Source: Pseudomonadota bacterium (lineage in GTDB: Bacteria > Pseudomonadota > Alphaproteobacteria > Micavibrionales > UBA2020). Taken from it: DNA of 64,000 nt. Below the pieces are notes generated by a model. It ran no database searches and was not told the DNA's origin. It saw nothing but the letters and a program-made list of their open reading frames with translations. This document shows positions 49,361-58,106 of this stretch, in pieces; positions within the stretch are counted from its first letter, which is position 1; each line of letters starts with the position of its first letter. The DNA lies in contig JAJZVA010000010.1 in assembly GCA_021845905.1 (NCBI GenBank), positions 1-64,000 of the forward strand. The letters run 5' to 3'. Both the position numbers and the translations under genes were made by a program.

Positions 49361-50427
49361 TTCAATGGACTCCTGATGTCTATGTGATGATCCCTGAACC
49401 ACCTGTCGAGCGGTTGCAGGATGGGATTGTCGAGGGATTCGACAAAAAGCTTGTGCACGTGCGGGATGAACTTGAGATAGCGCGCCTTGCCGTCGCGCGC
49501 CGCGAGCCGGACGAAGATGCCGAGCACCTTCGCATGCCGTTGCGCCGCGAGCACGCGGAAGGAATAATCGAACCCCGCGCGGTCGAAACCGCCATTGCCG
49601 TTATTCGGCTCCATCGCGGTCATGTAGCGGTCATAGAGATGTTTTTTCAGGTCGGCGGGCACGTCGCGCCGCGCGTCTTCGAGCAACGACATCAGATCGT
49701 AGCTCATCTCGCCGATCAGCGCGTCCTGAAAATCCAGCAACCCGCAGGACTGCAAGCCCCTGGTGTCCGGCACGAGCATCAGGTTGTCGACGTGGTAATC
49801 GCGCAGCACCAGCGTCTTCTGTCCTTGCGGGAATTTCTTCAACAGCCCCAGCCAGACGTTGGAGAAAGTTTCCTTCATCTCCGCCGTCGGCTTTTTGCCG
49901 GTGAGGCGCGGATAATACCAGTCGAGCAGCAGCATGGCTTCGTCGATCAGGCGCGGCGCGTCATAGTCCGGCAGGTCGATGGCGTTGCGCTCGGGGTGCC
50001 TGTGCAGGTGCGCAAGCACGTCGACCGCCAGCTCGTAAAGCGGCTTGGGATTGAAGCCGCGGTCGAACAGGCGCGTGTAAGTGTCGTCGCCGAAATCGTC
50101 GATCACCAGAAGGCCGTTCGGAATATCGCTGAAATAGACCATCGGCGCGCTCAGGCGCAACGCGCGCAAATGCGCTGCGATCTTGGTGAAAGGCTCGACC
50201 ATCACGAAAGGCGGCACCGGCGGACGGTCCGGCGGGTCTTCCATCAGCAACATGGGATAGACCATCGGCGCGCCCTCTATCCTGTAATAACGGCGAAAAG
50301 AGGCGTCGGACTGCATCGGATCGAGAATGACGTGCTCCCAGCCGAGGGATTTTATGAACTTTTCCCGCCGGTCGCGCCGCAAGGTTTCCGTCTTGTCCGG
50401 CGATGTCTGTCCTGCCTGTTGTTGCAT
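49357..50427 (-). CDS. AmgK-like aminoglycoside-phosphotransferase-family kinase
   Basis: A 356-residue APH-fold kinase. The catalytic loop LVLRDYHVDNLM and the metal-binding LLDFQDALIG are intact, and the N-terminal DASFRRYYRI is typical of the AmgK group, which phosphorylates N-acetylmuramate and N-acetylglucosamine in cell-wall recycling. The usual partner murU is not adjacent, so that role is an inference. It is coupled to the aminotransferase gene. Confidence 0.75.
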   Translation of the reverse strand: MQQQAGQTSPDKTETLRRDRREKFIKSLGWEHVILDPMQSDASFRRYYRIEGAPMVYPMLLMEDPPDRPPVPPFVMVEPFTKIAAHLRALRLSAPMVYFSDIPNGLLVIDDFGDDTYTRLFDRGFNPKPLYELAVDVLAHLHRHPERNAIDLPDYDAPRLIDEAMLLLDWYYPRLTGKKPTAEMKETFSNVWLGLLKKFPQGQKTLVLRDYHVDNLMLVPDTRGLQSCGLLDFQDALIGEMSYDLMSLLEDARRDVPADLKKHLYDRYMTAMEPNNGNGGFDRAGFDYSFRVLAAQRHAKVLGIFVRLAARDGKARYLKFIPHVHKLFVESLDNPILQPLDRWFRDHHIDIRSPLK

Positions 50428-50532
50428 CCGCTTTCGTTCCGTGATTGAAAAACAAGGCAGAGTAGCATTTCCTGCCTTAAGGACGCAAAACTTAGTTGGG
50501 GATTTATTTTTTCATAACAGTATAAAGACCCC

Positions 50533-51726
50533 ATGGATATTCATCATTTTCTCGTGTATCAAGGAGATATGTCTTTGATTACCAGCCAAAAAGACCTGAA
50601 ATCGCTCTGCACGCGCCTGAAAAAGGCGGAGTTCATCACGGTCGATACCGAATTTATCCGCGAGCGCACTTACTGGTCGCGCCTGTGCCTGATACAGGTG
50701 GCGGGGCCGGACGACGCGGTCGCCATCGATCCGCTGGCGGAAGGCATCGACCTTGCGCCGCTCTACGAGATCTTCCTCGACAAAAAAATCCTCAAAGTCT
50801 TCCACGCCTGCCGTCAGGACCTCGAAATCTTCTTTAAAGAGATGGACGGCAAGCTCCCCGCGCCGATTTTCGACACGCAAGTCGCGGCGATGGTCTGCGG
50901 CTTCGGCGAACAGGTCGGCTACGAGGCGCTGGTGGGCGCGCTGCTTAAAAAGACGCTCGACAAATCGAGCCGCTTCACCGACTGGGCGCAGCGCCCGCTC
51001 ACCGCCAAGCAGCTCAAATACGCGCTCGGCGACGTCACGCACCTGCGCTCCATCTACGAAAAGCTCAGCGCCAAGATCGAAAAGCACAAGCGCGGCGCGT
51101 GGATCAAGGAAGAACACAAGAAGCTCATCGACAAGGAAAATTTCATCACCCGTCCGGAAGAAGCGTGGGAGCGCATCAAGATCCCGACCCACAAGCCGCG
51201 CGCGCTCGGCATCTTGCGGGAGATCGCGGCGTGGCGTGAAATTCTGGCGCAGAGCGCGGACGTGCCGCGCGGCCGCATCCTCAAAGACGAAGCGCTGGCC
51301 GAAATCGCCCTGCACGCGCCGTCATCGCAGAAAGCGCTCGGAAAAATGCGCGGCATCCAGCAGGGCTTCGCCGACAGCGACAAGGGCGCGCAACTAATCG
51401 AGGCCGTGAAGCGCGGGCTCGACATGCCGGAAAAAGACCTGCCGAAACGCGCGCCGCGCCAGCATCTGCCGCCGGGGCTCGCGCCCACCATCGACCTTTT
51501 GCGCGTGCTTTTGAAGCTGAAAGCCGAGGAGAACGAAGTCGCCAGCCGCCTGCTCGCCTCCGCCGCCGATCTGGAGCTGATCGCCGCTTTCGGCGACAAA
51601 GCCGAAGTGCCCGCCATGTCCGGCTGGCAGTTCAAGGTCTTCGGCAAGGAGGCGCTGGACTTGCGCGCGGGCAAGCTCGCCCTCGCCATCGAGGATAACA
51701 AGCTCAAGCTGGTCAAATCGGCGTAA
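50533..51726 (+). CDS. rnd: Ribonuclease D
   Basis: A 397-residue 3'-5' exoribonuclease involved in tRNA maturation. DEDD residues lie in DTEFIRERTYW, HACRQDLEIF and YALGDVTHL, and an HRDC domain follows (about 205-285). The start is uncertain: the first ATG (50533) has no ribosome site, and the second (50569) has AAGGAG only 2 bases ahead, which is too close. A TATAAA at 50521-50526 would place the transcript start at about the first ATG. Confidence 0.93.
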   Translation: MDIHHFLVYQGDMSLITSQKDLKSLCTRLKKAEFITVDTEFIRERTYWSRLCLIQVAGPDDAVAIDPLAEGIDLAPLYEIFLDKKILKVFHACRQDLEIFFKEMDGKLPAPIFDTQVAAMVCGFGEQVGYEALVGALLKKTLDKSSRFTDWAQRPLTAKQLKYALGDVTHLRSIYEKLSAKIEKHKRGAWIKEEHKKLIDKENFITRPEEAWERIKIPTHKPRALGILREIAAWREILAQSADVPRGRILKDEALAEIALHAPSSQKALGKMRGIQQGFADSDKGAQLIEAVKRGLDMPEKDLPKRAPRQHLPPGLAPTIDLLRVLLKLKAEENEVASRLLASAADLELIAAFGDKAEVPAMSGWQFKVFGKEALDLRAGKLALAIEDNKLKLVKSA

Positions 51727-51729
51727 ATT

Positions 51730-52431
51730 TTATATTACAGGAACAAGACGCACCGGCCGGCAGGAGAGCCGCCCGTAATCCTCATGGCAACGGCTTTCTA
51801 TGCCGCGCGTCAGCCAGACGCTCCGCCGATGGCCGGGATATTTCCCGTGCAGGGTCGCCGTCCAATACCAGCCCGCATAACCCGCCCCCGCGGATTTGAA
51901 GGTGCCGCACAGATAACCGGCGTTTTGGTTTTTGCGCAAAACATGCAGGTTTTCCACCGACGGAATGCGCCAGTCGTCGTGACCGTACGCGTTGCGCGCG
52001 TTGAGCGCGGCGACCGCCTTCGCCGCCGCGTTGAAGCTCCCCGCCATGTCGAGGTCATGCGGCAGGACGAACATCCGCGCCGCGCCGTCGGCGGTCAGAC
52101 CGGCATAAACGGTGCCGTCGGCGATTCTCATGCCGGGTTTCAGTTCCGCCGCGGGCATGATTTGAATTTTTCCGCCGGTGGAAACAGACAGCCCGCCGTC
52201 CGCGTCTAGCGCGACTTTCACGCCGTTGATGGAGATCGCCTTTGAATCCCGGGCGACGCTGATTTGATTGTCTTCACCGGCGGCAATGGCCTGTGCGGCT
52301 ACGCGCTTCAGCGTCACGCCCCTGTCCGTGAAGATGACGGCGTCGCCTTCCCGACTGACCTTTATTTTTAGATCATCCAGCACCGCCGTGACGCCCGCGT
52401 CGTCCAGCGTGATTTCAACCACCTGCACCAT
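51730..52431 (-). CDS. DUF1566/Lcl-type domain protein, copy A
   Basis: A 233-residue protein. The N-terminal 90 residues are a beta-rich region also present in the next gene (VEITLDDAGVTAVLDD, QISVARDSKAISINGVKV). A middle DGTVYAGLTADGAARMFVLP block follows, then a C-terminal domain of the DUF1566/Lcl kind, GHDDWRIPSVENLHVL ... WYWTATL ... CRPVRLVPV. It has no signal peptide. Together with the two upstream genes it forms a family of tandem paralogues. Function is unknown. Confidence 0.75.
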   Translation of the reverse strand: MVQVVEITLDDAGVTAVLDDLKIKVSREGDAVIFTDRGVTLKRVAAQAIAAGEDNQISVARDSKAISINGVKVALDADGGLSVSTGGKIQIMPAAELKPGMRIADGTVYAGLTADGAARMFVLPHDLDMAGSFNAAAKAVAALNARNAYGHDDWRIPSVENLHVLRKNQNAGYLCGTFKSAGAGYAGWYWTATLHGKYPGHRRSVWLTRGIESRCHEDYGRLSCRPVRLVPVI

Positions 52432-52458
52432 TTGGATTTTCTTTACGGATTTGGATTT

Positions 52459-53403
52459 TTACGGACGCACCGGCTCCAGACGCACCGCGCGGCAGGAAAT
52501 TTTGCTGGTGTGGTTTTTATGCAGGTTGCTCTTAAAGCCGTCGACGGGACGGAAAATGGCGACCCACCCCGAAGGATCCATGTCGTCGGCAGGCGCCGTG
52601 GAATACCAAAGGGGGTGGCCTTCGAGGCCTTTGCATTCGGACCTGAAACTGTTTTTCAACTTGCCTTCGTTGCGGTTTTTGTAGAGCACCTCGAAGTTTT
52701 CCAGCGTCGGGATCCGCCAGTCGGAATGGCCGAGCGTTCTTTGCCGGTTGAGCTTGTTGACCGCCTTGGCGGCTTCGTTGAATGTCATCGTCATGCTGAA
52801 ATCTTGAGGCATCACGAAGATCCGCGCCTTGCCGTCAGGCGTCAGGCCGCCGTAAACCGAGCCGTCCGCCATTTCCGTGCCGGGTTTCATCGTGTCTTCG
52901 ACGGGCGGCTTTTCTTCCGTTTTTTCCGGCTGCCGGTTATGGACAGCGGTCACCGCCGCATCGCGATCAACGTTGCACATCGTATCGGCAGCCTCTTCCA
53001 GAGCGGGAACGGGCTGCGTTTCAACCGGCTCTTCTTCAACAGGCCGGGGGGCGGCGTCCGCCGTTTCCTGCGCGGGTTCCGGCGTATCTTCGGCATGCGC
53101 AGGCTTGAGACGGATCTTGCCATGGGCGGAAACGACAAGATTGCCTTCGGCGTCAAGCTCGGCTTTCACGCCGTTGATGGAAACCGTTTTTGAATCCCGG
53201 GCGACGCTGATCTGATCTTCCGTACCGGCGGATAAAACCATGTTTGCGGAGGGCTTCAGCGTCACGGCCTTGTCCGTGAAAACAACTGCATTGCCTTCCG
53301 GACTGACTTTTATTTTTGCATCGCCCAGAAACGCCGTGATGCCCGTGTCATCCAGCGTGATCTGGACCGCTTGCCTTTTACTTTTTGCCGTTGCTTCAGT
53401 CAT
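52459..53403 (-). CDS. DUF1566/Lcl-type domain protein, copy B
   Basis: A 314-residue paralogue of the gene at 51730-52431. The shared N-terminal region (ITLDDTGITAFLGDAKIKV, QISVARDSKTVSINGVKA) is followed by an acidic, proline- and glutamate-rich linker (about 105-170) missing from copy A. The shared DGSVYGGLTPDGKARIFVMP block and the DUF1566-like end (GHSDWRIPTLENFEVLYKNRN ... CRAVRLEPV) come next. GGAG lies 9 bases before the ATG. It lies 27 bases upstream of copy A. Confidence 0.75.
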   Translation of the reverse strand: MTEATAKSKRQAVQITLDDTGITAFLGDAKIKVSPEGNAVVFTDKAVTLKPSANMVLSAGTEDQISVARDSKTVSINGVKAELDAEGNLVVSAHGKIRLKPAHAEDTPEPAQETADAAPRPVEEEPVETQPVPALEEAADTMCNVDRDAAVTAVHNRQPEKTEEKPPVEDTMKPGTEMADGSVYGGLTPDGKARIFVMPQDFSMTMTFNEAAKAVNKLNRQRTLGHSDWRIPTLENFEVLYKNRNEGKLKNSFRSECKGLEGHPLWYSTAPADDMDPSGWVAIFRPVDGFKSNLHKNHTSKISCRAVRLEPVRP

Positions 53404-53431
53404 TGATATTTACTCCATTTTCTGTAAATTT

Positions 53432-53596
53432 TTAAATCACCGGATCCGTTGGGAAACTGGAACCATTTTTATTGGACGTCAGCAGAACGCCGGGGTCATT
53501 GGACATCGCGAAGATCCACGCTTTTCCATCGGCGGTGAGTCCCGCGTGCAGCAAACCATCGGGCATTTTCGCAGTGGTTTCAAGGGCGTTGGACAT
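53432..53596 (-). CDS. Short paralogue fragment of the DUF1566 cluster, copy C
   Basis: A 54-residue reading frame. Residues about 10-32 (KMPDGLLHAGLTADGKAWIF) match the middle block of copies A and B, but both the N-terminal beta region and the C-terminal DUF1566 part are missing. It has an ATG, a weak AAGG site and a good promoter upstream, so it may be translated. It is either a shortened paralogue or a decaying remnant. Confidence 0.55.
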   Translation of the reverse strand: MSNALETTAKMPDGLLHAGLTADGKAWIFAMSNDPGVLLTSNKNGSSFPTDPVI

Positions 53597-53644
53597 GGCT
53601 TTTTTGCCTTTTGAATCCTTGCATTATACGAAATCTCCATATGC

Positions 53645-53673
53645 ACAATATGGCAACGTATTTATTCTGTCAA
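53645..53673 (-). promoter_or_regulatory. Candidate promoter of the DUF1566 cluster
   Basis: On the minus strand a perfect TTGACA (53668-53673) is followed after 17 bases by TATTGT (53645-53650), in an AT-rich stretch. A perfect TATAAT also lies nearer the genes at 53623-53628. Confidence 0.45.
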
Positions 53674-53713
53674 TGTAAAATAAAATATATAAAATTCAAT
53701 GATATATTAAAAA

Positions 53714-55234
53714 TTACTCAATCACAGCTTCACGCCGCATCTTGTCGGCCAGCGCATGCATGGCGTCCTTAATGACGTCGGCGTTCAGCGTATCCGCGCT
53801 CTCGTTTAACTTTAAGATAAGCTTCTTATCGGTTAATTCCAGTTCCGTTTGCCGAAGCAGTCCCAGCGCTCCGCCCGTCAGCAGATAGCCCATGCGCTGG
53901 GCGAGGCCGATGATCGCGGCGCGGTCGATGACGCGGTCGGCAAGCAGTTTCAAGGCCGGTTTGATGACGTCTTCGTAATGCCCCTCGCGGCGGACGAAAC
54001 CCTTGTAGCGGACATACTGCGTCATGGCCAAAAACGCCCGCCCCGGATGATCGATCCCGTAAAACGGCATCACCAGAATGCGTTCGAAAGCATGCGCCGC
54101 CTGATATTCCTCGTGCTCGAACCAGCCGGTATCGCTGAGCAGGCAGCTTGCCTCCATCAGCCGCATGAACTCCGCGTCTTCGCCCGCGAACAAAGGCGAC
54201 ATCCAGCGCGACAGCGTCTTGAAGGCCTTAAGGTCGTCGAAGCGGCTGATTTTGAGCGCGATCTTCGCGCACCCGGCGATCAGCGCGTCCTGCTGCTGCA
54301 AGGCGGGCGGAAGCTGGTCGTAAACCAGCCCCTCGCGCAGACCGGTGCCGGAGAAGATCAGCCGCAGCGGCTTGATCTTTTTAAACAGGCTCTCCATCGC
54401 CAGCGCCGCGACGCAGATATCGCGCAGGCGCTTTTTCGACATGCCGACGGTTTTTTCCAGCGCGGCGGGCGCGCCTTTCGCCAGAAACGACGCGAACTCC
54501 ACCGCTTTTTTGCCGTCCATTTGATAGTGATCGAGCAGGCGGAAAGGATAATGCGACATATGCATGTGCGCCGTCGCCATCGAGCGCCACGCCCCGCCCA
54601 TCGCATAAAAATCCTTGCCTTCGCAACTTTTGAGGAAATCGACCTTGTTCAAATGCTTCTCGACCATGTCCATCCGCGCGGCGCGGCCCTTTTCCGCCTG
54701 CAAGCGGTGGGAGCCGAGCGGCAAACTGGCCTTGTGCTTCACCTCGCCGTTTTCGACGACGATCAGCTCCATCGAGCCGCCGCCGAAATCGCCGATCACG
54801 CAATCGCGCCCGAAACCGTTGGCCAGCACGCCGAGCGCGGACAAACGCGCTTCCTCTCCGCCGTCGATAACCTCTATTTTGAGGCCGAATTCCTTCTGCA
54901 CCGTATCGATGAAATCCCTGCCGTCCTTGGCGTCGCGCACCGCCGCCGTCGCCACCGCGCGGACATGGCTGACCTTCATCGCCGCCAGCAGCCCTGAAAA
55001 CCGCCGGATGCTGCCGAGCGCTTTTTTGACTGAATCGGGGTTGAGACATCCCGTCCGCCCGAGGTCGGCGCCGAGATTGCAGATATCGCGTTCATTATGG
55101 ATTCTAAACGGCGCTCTGTTCAGTCCGTCATACACCACCAGCCGGACGGCGTTCGACCCTATGTCTATGATGGCGACATAGTTTTTATCGGAATTTTTAT
55201 CGAAGGTCTTGGCAGACGCCTGCTGTTCGGACAT
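53714..55234 (-). CDS. ppx: Exopolyphosphatase / pppGpp phosphatase family protein
   Basis: A 506-residue Ppx/GppA-family phosphohydrolase with the actin-like ATPase fold. The two phosphate-binding loops IDIGSNAVRLVVYD and IGDFGGGSMELIV are clear, and the C-terminal half has the HD-like helical domain. It may act on polyphosphate or pppGpp; sequence does not decide. It is divergent from the sixA gene across about 50 bases. Confidence 0.92.
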   Translation of the reverse strand: MSEQQASAKTFDKNSDKNYVAIIDIGSNAVRLVVYDGLNRAPFRIHNERDICNLGADLGRTGCLNPDSVKKALGSIRRFSGLLAAMKVSHVRAVATAAVRDAKDGRDFIDTVQKEFGLKIEVIDGGEEARLSALGVLANGFGRDCVIGDFGGGSMELIVVENGEVKHKASLPLGSHRLQAEKGRAARMDMVEKHLNKVDFLKSCEGKDFYAMGGAWRSMATAHMHMSHYPFRLLDHYQMDGKKAVEFASFLAKGAPAALEKTVGMSKKRLRDICVAALAMESLFKKIKPLRLIFSGTGLREGLVYDQLPPALQQQDALIAGCAKIALKISRFDDLKAFKTLSRWMSPLFAGEDAEFMRLMEASCLLSDTGWFEHEEYQAAHAFERILVMPFYGIDHPGRAFLAMTQYVRYKGFVRREGHYEDVIKPALKLLADRVIDRAAIIGLAQRMGYLLTGGALGLLRQTELELTDKKLILKLNESADTLNADVIKDAMHALADKMRREAVIE

Positions 55235-55285
55235 GATAATTCGGTTTTGTTATTTTATAGTTTTTATAATGCAAAAGGGTACTCC

Positions 55286-55777
55286 ATGAAAACACTTTAT
55301 TTAATGCGCCATGCCGCCGCCGCCAACGCCACCCCGCCCGCCATGAGCGACTTCGACCGCACACTGTCCGGAAAAGGCGTCATCGAAGCGCGGATTGTCG
55401 GCCGTTTCATGAAATCCAACCGGATGCAGCCGCATTTCATCCACTGCTCCGCCGCCGTCCGCACCACGGAAACGGCGGAAATCGTCGCGCATGAGATATT
55501 CGGGAAGAAAACGCCCGCGCACAACCCCGACAAAAACCTCTATAACGCGCCGGACGACAAGCTCCTCGCCGCCATCCATGCCGCAGACCCCGCGCTGAAC
55601 AGCCTGATGATCGTCGCGCACAACCCGGGGATAAGCGAACTGCTTTGCCTGCTCGGCAACATCAAGCATTATTGCGAACCCGCAACGCTCGGCGTCTTCC
55701 GCCTCAACAGCGACAGGTGGGCGGAACTCGGCCCCAAAACCACGAAACTTGAAAAGATCTTCGTGCCCGAGGGGTGA
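55286..55777 (+). CDS. sixA: SixA-like histidine phosphatase
   Basis: A 163-residue histidine phosphatase of the SixA group, which removes phosphate from phosphohistidine proteins. The N-terminal motif is MRHAAAAN (RHA as in SixA), with SAAVRTTETAE and the second His in IVAHNPGIS. The start is the ATG at 55286, with AAGGG upstream and a TATAAT at 55265-55270. The phosphohistidine partner is not visible in the window. Confidence 0.85.
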   Translation: MKTLYLMRHAAAANATPPAMSDFDRTLSGKGVIEARIVGRFMKSNRMQPHFIHCSAAVRTTETAEIVAHEIFGKKTPAHNPDKNLYNAPDDKLLAAIHAADPALNSLMIVAHNPGISELLCLLGNIKHYCEPATLGVFRLNSDRWAELGPKTTKLEKIFVPEG

Positions 55778-55930
55778 AGCGCGGCATTGCTCCTGTCCGT
55801 TTTTTCCATGTTAATTTGATAATATGGATATAAATGCGGCATTATTATTTTTCAAATGCATATTGCATATAAATTGGAAATTGATATACGCAGGCCATTA
55901 ATACATTTTATCAATTCAAGGAGAATCAAT

Positions 55931-56323
55931 ATGGCTTCACAATTCAACAGCGCTTTCAACGACGTCGCGGATAAAATCGTCGACTTTGAGGAATTGAAGA
56001 AAAAAGTAAAAGAAAACTACAAAAATAACCTGTCGCGCGGCGAAAAAACGGTGATGACATTGACAAAACCACTGTCTTTCACGCTGGGCATCGGTTTGGC
56101 GTTCAATAAAGCTTTTAGAAGCGGTATGTATAAAGATTACTCCGGTGGAACCTACGTGAACGGCGCAACCGTGCAAATTGTAACGGAATACGCCAACCGC
56201 TTCTCTCTGAGCAAGAAGTTTCAGGCTAAAATAAACAGACTCACAGTCAGCGCATTTGAAGAATGCAAAGACCACAGCGATAAGCTCGCAACGGGTAAAA
56301 TCAGACCGCTAAGCTGGATATAA
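55931..56323 (+). CDS. AT-rich orphan protein of unknown function
   Basis: A 130-residue basic protein that I do not recognise. It is lysine-, asparagine- and phenylalanine-rich, with one moderately hydrophobic stretch (about 48-62) and no signal peptide. The start is the ATG at 55931, with AAGGAG 8 bases upstream; earlier in-frame ATG codons have none. Both the gene and its 150-base upstream region are much richer in A and T than the surroundings, which suggests recent acquisition. A strong terminator follows. Confidence 0.6.
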   Translation: MASQFNSAFNDVADKIVDFEELKKKVKENYKNNLSRGEKTVMTLTKPLSFTLGIGLAFNKAFRSGMYKDYSGGTYVNGATVQIVTEYANRFSLSKKFQAKINRLTVSAFEECKDHSDKLATGKIRPLSWI

Positions 56324-56341
56324 AAAGAAAAATTCTCAATC

Positions 56342-56376
56342 AAAAACGCCCGTGCCGCAAAGGCCGGGCGTTTTTT
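56342..56376 (+). terminator. Rho-independent terminator
   Basis: A hairpin of AAAACGCCCG (56343-56352) and CGGGCGTTTT (56365-56374) ends in TTTTTT. It ends the AT-rich gene, and the A-run on its left means it may also end the HNH gene on the minus strand. Confidence 0.85.
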
Positions 56377-56933
56377 CATTCCAGCTCCGTATCCCAGTAG
56401 AGATAGTCGTTCCAGCTCTGGTGCAGGAAGTTGGGCGGATAGGAACGGCCGTTCATTTGCAATTCGTAATTGGTCGGCTGGAACGGCCTTCTGATCGGGA
56501 ACATCCGGCATTCCTCCGGCAGGTAATTGCCCTTGAGGAGATTGCACGACTGGCAGGCGGTGAGAATGTTTTCCCACGTCGTCGCGCCGCCGCGCGATTT
56601 CGGAATGAGGTGATCGAAGGTCAGCTCGTGCGTCTTGTGCTTCTCGCCGCAATACTGGCACGTCCAGCGGTCGCGCAGGAAAACGTTGAAGCGCGTGAAG
56701 GCCGGGCGTTCTTTCGGCGTCACGTATTCCTTGAGCGCGATGACGCTCGGCACTTTCATCTGGAAGCTCGGCGAGTGGATGAACTGATCGTATTCGGAAA
56801 CGATATTGACCCGGTCAAGGAACACGGCTTTCACCGCTTCCTGCCACGACCACAACGAGAGGGGAAAATAACTTAAAGGCCGATAGTCCGCATTCAAAAC
56901 CAGCGTAGGACAGCTATCGAGGTGAGCGTACAC
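56376..56933 (-). CDS. HNH endonuclease family protein
   Basis: A 185-residue HNH nuclease-family protein, common in alphaproteobacterial chromosomes and not tied to a known restriction system. The HNH core is CQYCGEKHKTHELTFDHLIP ... SCNLLKGN, with two zinc-binding CxxC pairs (CQYC and CQSC). The N-terminal NADYRPLSYFPLSLWSWQEA is also characteristic. A TATAAT on the minus strand just upstream, near 57015, is a possible promoter. Confidence 0.9.
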   Translation of the reverse strand: MYAHLDSCPTLVLNADYRPLSYFPLSLWSWQEAVKAVFLDRVNIVSEYDQFIHSPSFQMKVPSVIALKEYVTPKERPAFTRFNVFLRDRWTCQYCGEKHKTHELTFDHLIPKSRGGATTWENILTACQSCNLLKGNYLPEECRMFPIRRPFQPTNYELQMNGRSYPPNFLHQSWNDYLYWDTELE

Positions 56934-57113
56934 GAGAGAAAAACCCCTTTCTTGTCACGCGCCGCCGTCCCTGCCACCGGAAGACGGGATCGATTATTAC
57001 TCACACCCTCATTATACCACAAAACCCGTGTAAAACCGGCATAAATGCGCGAGAAAATTTTCCGCCGCGCCGCAACAAAAACAAGCCCCCGCGCTGAAAA
57101 TATCGGTTCCGGC

Positions 57114-57773
57114 TTATTTCTCAAGGACTTCTTTCGAGAAATCAAGACCGCGCATGACGCCGAAAGCGTCTATGCCATGGCCCAAACCGGGGCGCATGAC
57201 GGTTTCCACATTAAATCCGGCGGCATCAAAACCGCTTTGCACGTCGGCGAGAAAGCGCGGCGGCACGATCTCATCCGCATCGCCATGGATCGCCAGAACG
57301 GGCATTTTGACGATGTTTGCGCCCTTCAATCCCGCCGCGTCGACCAGCAATCCGGAATAGCCGATCACGCCCGCGCATGCCGTCTTGCGCCGCGGCATCG
57401 TGTACATCGCCATCATCGCGCCTTGCGAGAATCCCGCGACGACGAGGCGATTTTCCGCCACGTCCCATTTTTGCAACTGCGCGTCGATAAAGGCGTTCAG
57501 CACCGGCACCGCTTTCTCCATCTGCTTTTCGCGCTCGAGCGCCTTATTGTCGATGGCGCGGATCGAAAACCACTGGTAGCCGGAAGGCGACATCTCGCAC
57601 ACATCCGGCGCGTCGGGCGAAAGAAAAACCGTATCAGGCAGCGCCTCCGCCCATTCTTCGCCGAGGGAAAGCAGATCGTCGCCGTTCGCGCCGTAGCCGT
57701 GCAGGAAGATCACCATGCTTTTCGCCGCGCCGGAGCGCGGCGCTATAAAGTTCGCATCGAGCTTTTTCATCAA
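57114..57773 (-). CDS. Phospholipase/carboxylesterase family hydrolase
   Basis: A 219-residue alpha/beta hydrolase of the carboxylesterase (YpfH/acyl-protein-thioesterase-like) family. The oxyanion region FLHGYGANGDDL, nucleophile GFSQGAMMA, acid HGDADEIVPP and the His in GLGHGID are all present. It has no signal peptide, so it is cytoplasmic. The natural ester substrate is unknown. Confidence 0.88.
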   Translation of the reverse strand: MMKKLDANFIAPRSGAAKSMVIFLHGYGANGDDLLSLGEEWAEALPDTVFLSPDAPDVCEMSPSGYQWFSIRAIDNKALEREKQMEKAVPVLNAFIDAQLQKWDVAENRLVVAGFSQGAMMAMYTMPRRKTACAGVIGYSGLLVDAAGLKGANIVKMPVLAIHGDADEIVPPRFLADVQSGFDAAGFNVETVMRPGLGHGIDAFGVMRGLDFSKEVLEK

Positions 57774-57783
57774 AACTGTCCCC

Positions 57784-57812
57784 TTGTCCTCTGTTTCAAC
57801 GGTGCCTATAGT
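57784..57812 (+). promoter_or_regulatory. Candidate promoter of the HIG1 gene
   Basis: TTGTCC (57784-57789) and TATAGT (57807-57812) are separated by 17 bases, 32 bases ahead of the ATG. Confidence 0.45.
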
Positions 57813-57844
57813 ACAATCTGGGATCAGAAAAGGAATAACCTTTC

Positions 57845-58039
57845 ATGGACAAGTTCTTCCTCGCCATCGCCTGCATCGCCGTTCTCGGCGTTCTCTTCGC
57901 GCTTTTCAACGGCCTGCGCGCCATGGCCCGCGGCAGCGAAGAAGACCACAAACTCAGCCAGAAAATGATGCAGATGCGGGTTATTTGCCAGGCCATCGCG
58001 CTGGTATCGCTGTTTTTGGCCTACGCGGCGAAGCACTAA
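57845..58039 (+). CDS. HIG1-domain twin-transmembrane protein
   Basis: A 64-residue protein with two membrane helices (about 4-26 and 46-62) joined by a charged loop, GSEEDHKLSQKMMQMRV. This is the HIG1/Rcf1-type small protein of alphaproteobacteria, related to mitochondrial factors that associate with cytochrome oxidase and supercomplexes. AAGGA lies upstream of the ATG. A respiratory role is inferred from the family. Confidence 0.85.
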   Translation: MDKFFLAIACIAVLGVLFALFNGLRAMARGSEEDHKLSQKMMQMRVICQAIALVSLFLAYAAKH

Positions 58040-58106
58040 AGTTTTGCCCCTTCACTAATTCTTCATAAATATAATATATTATTATGATAATGAGTGAGGA
58101 GCGCCC

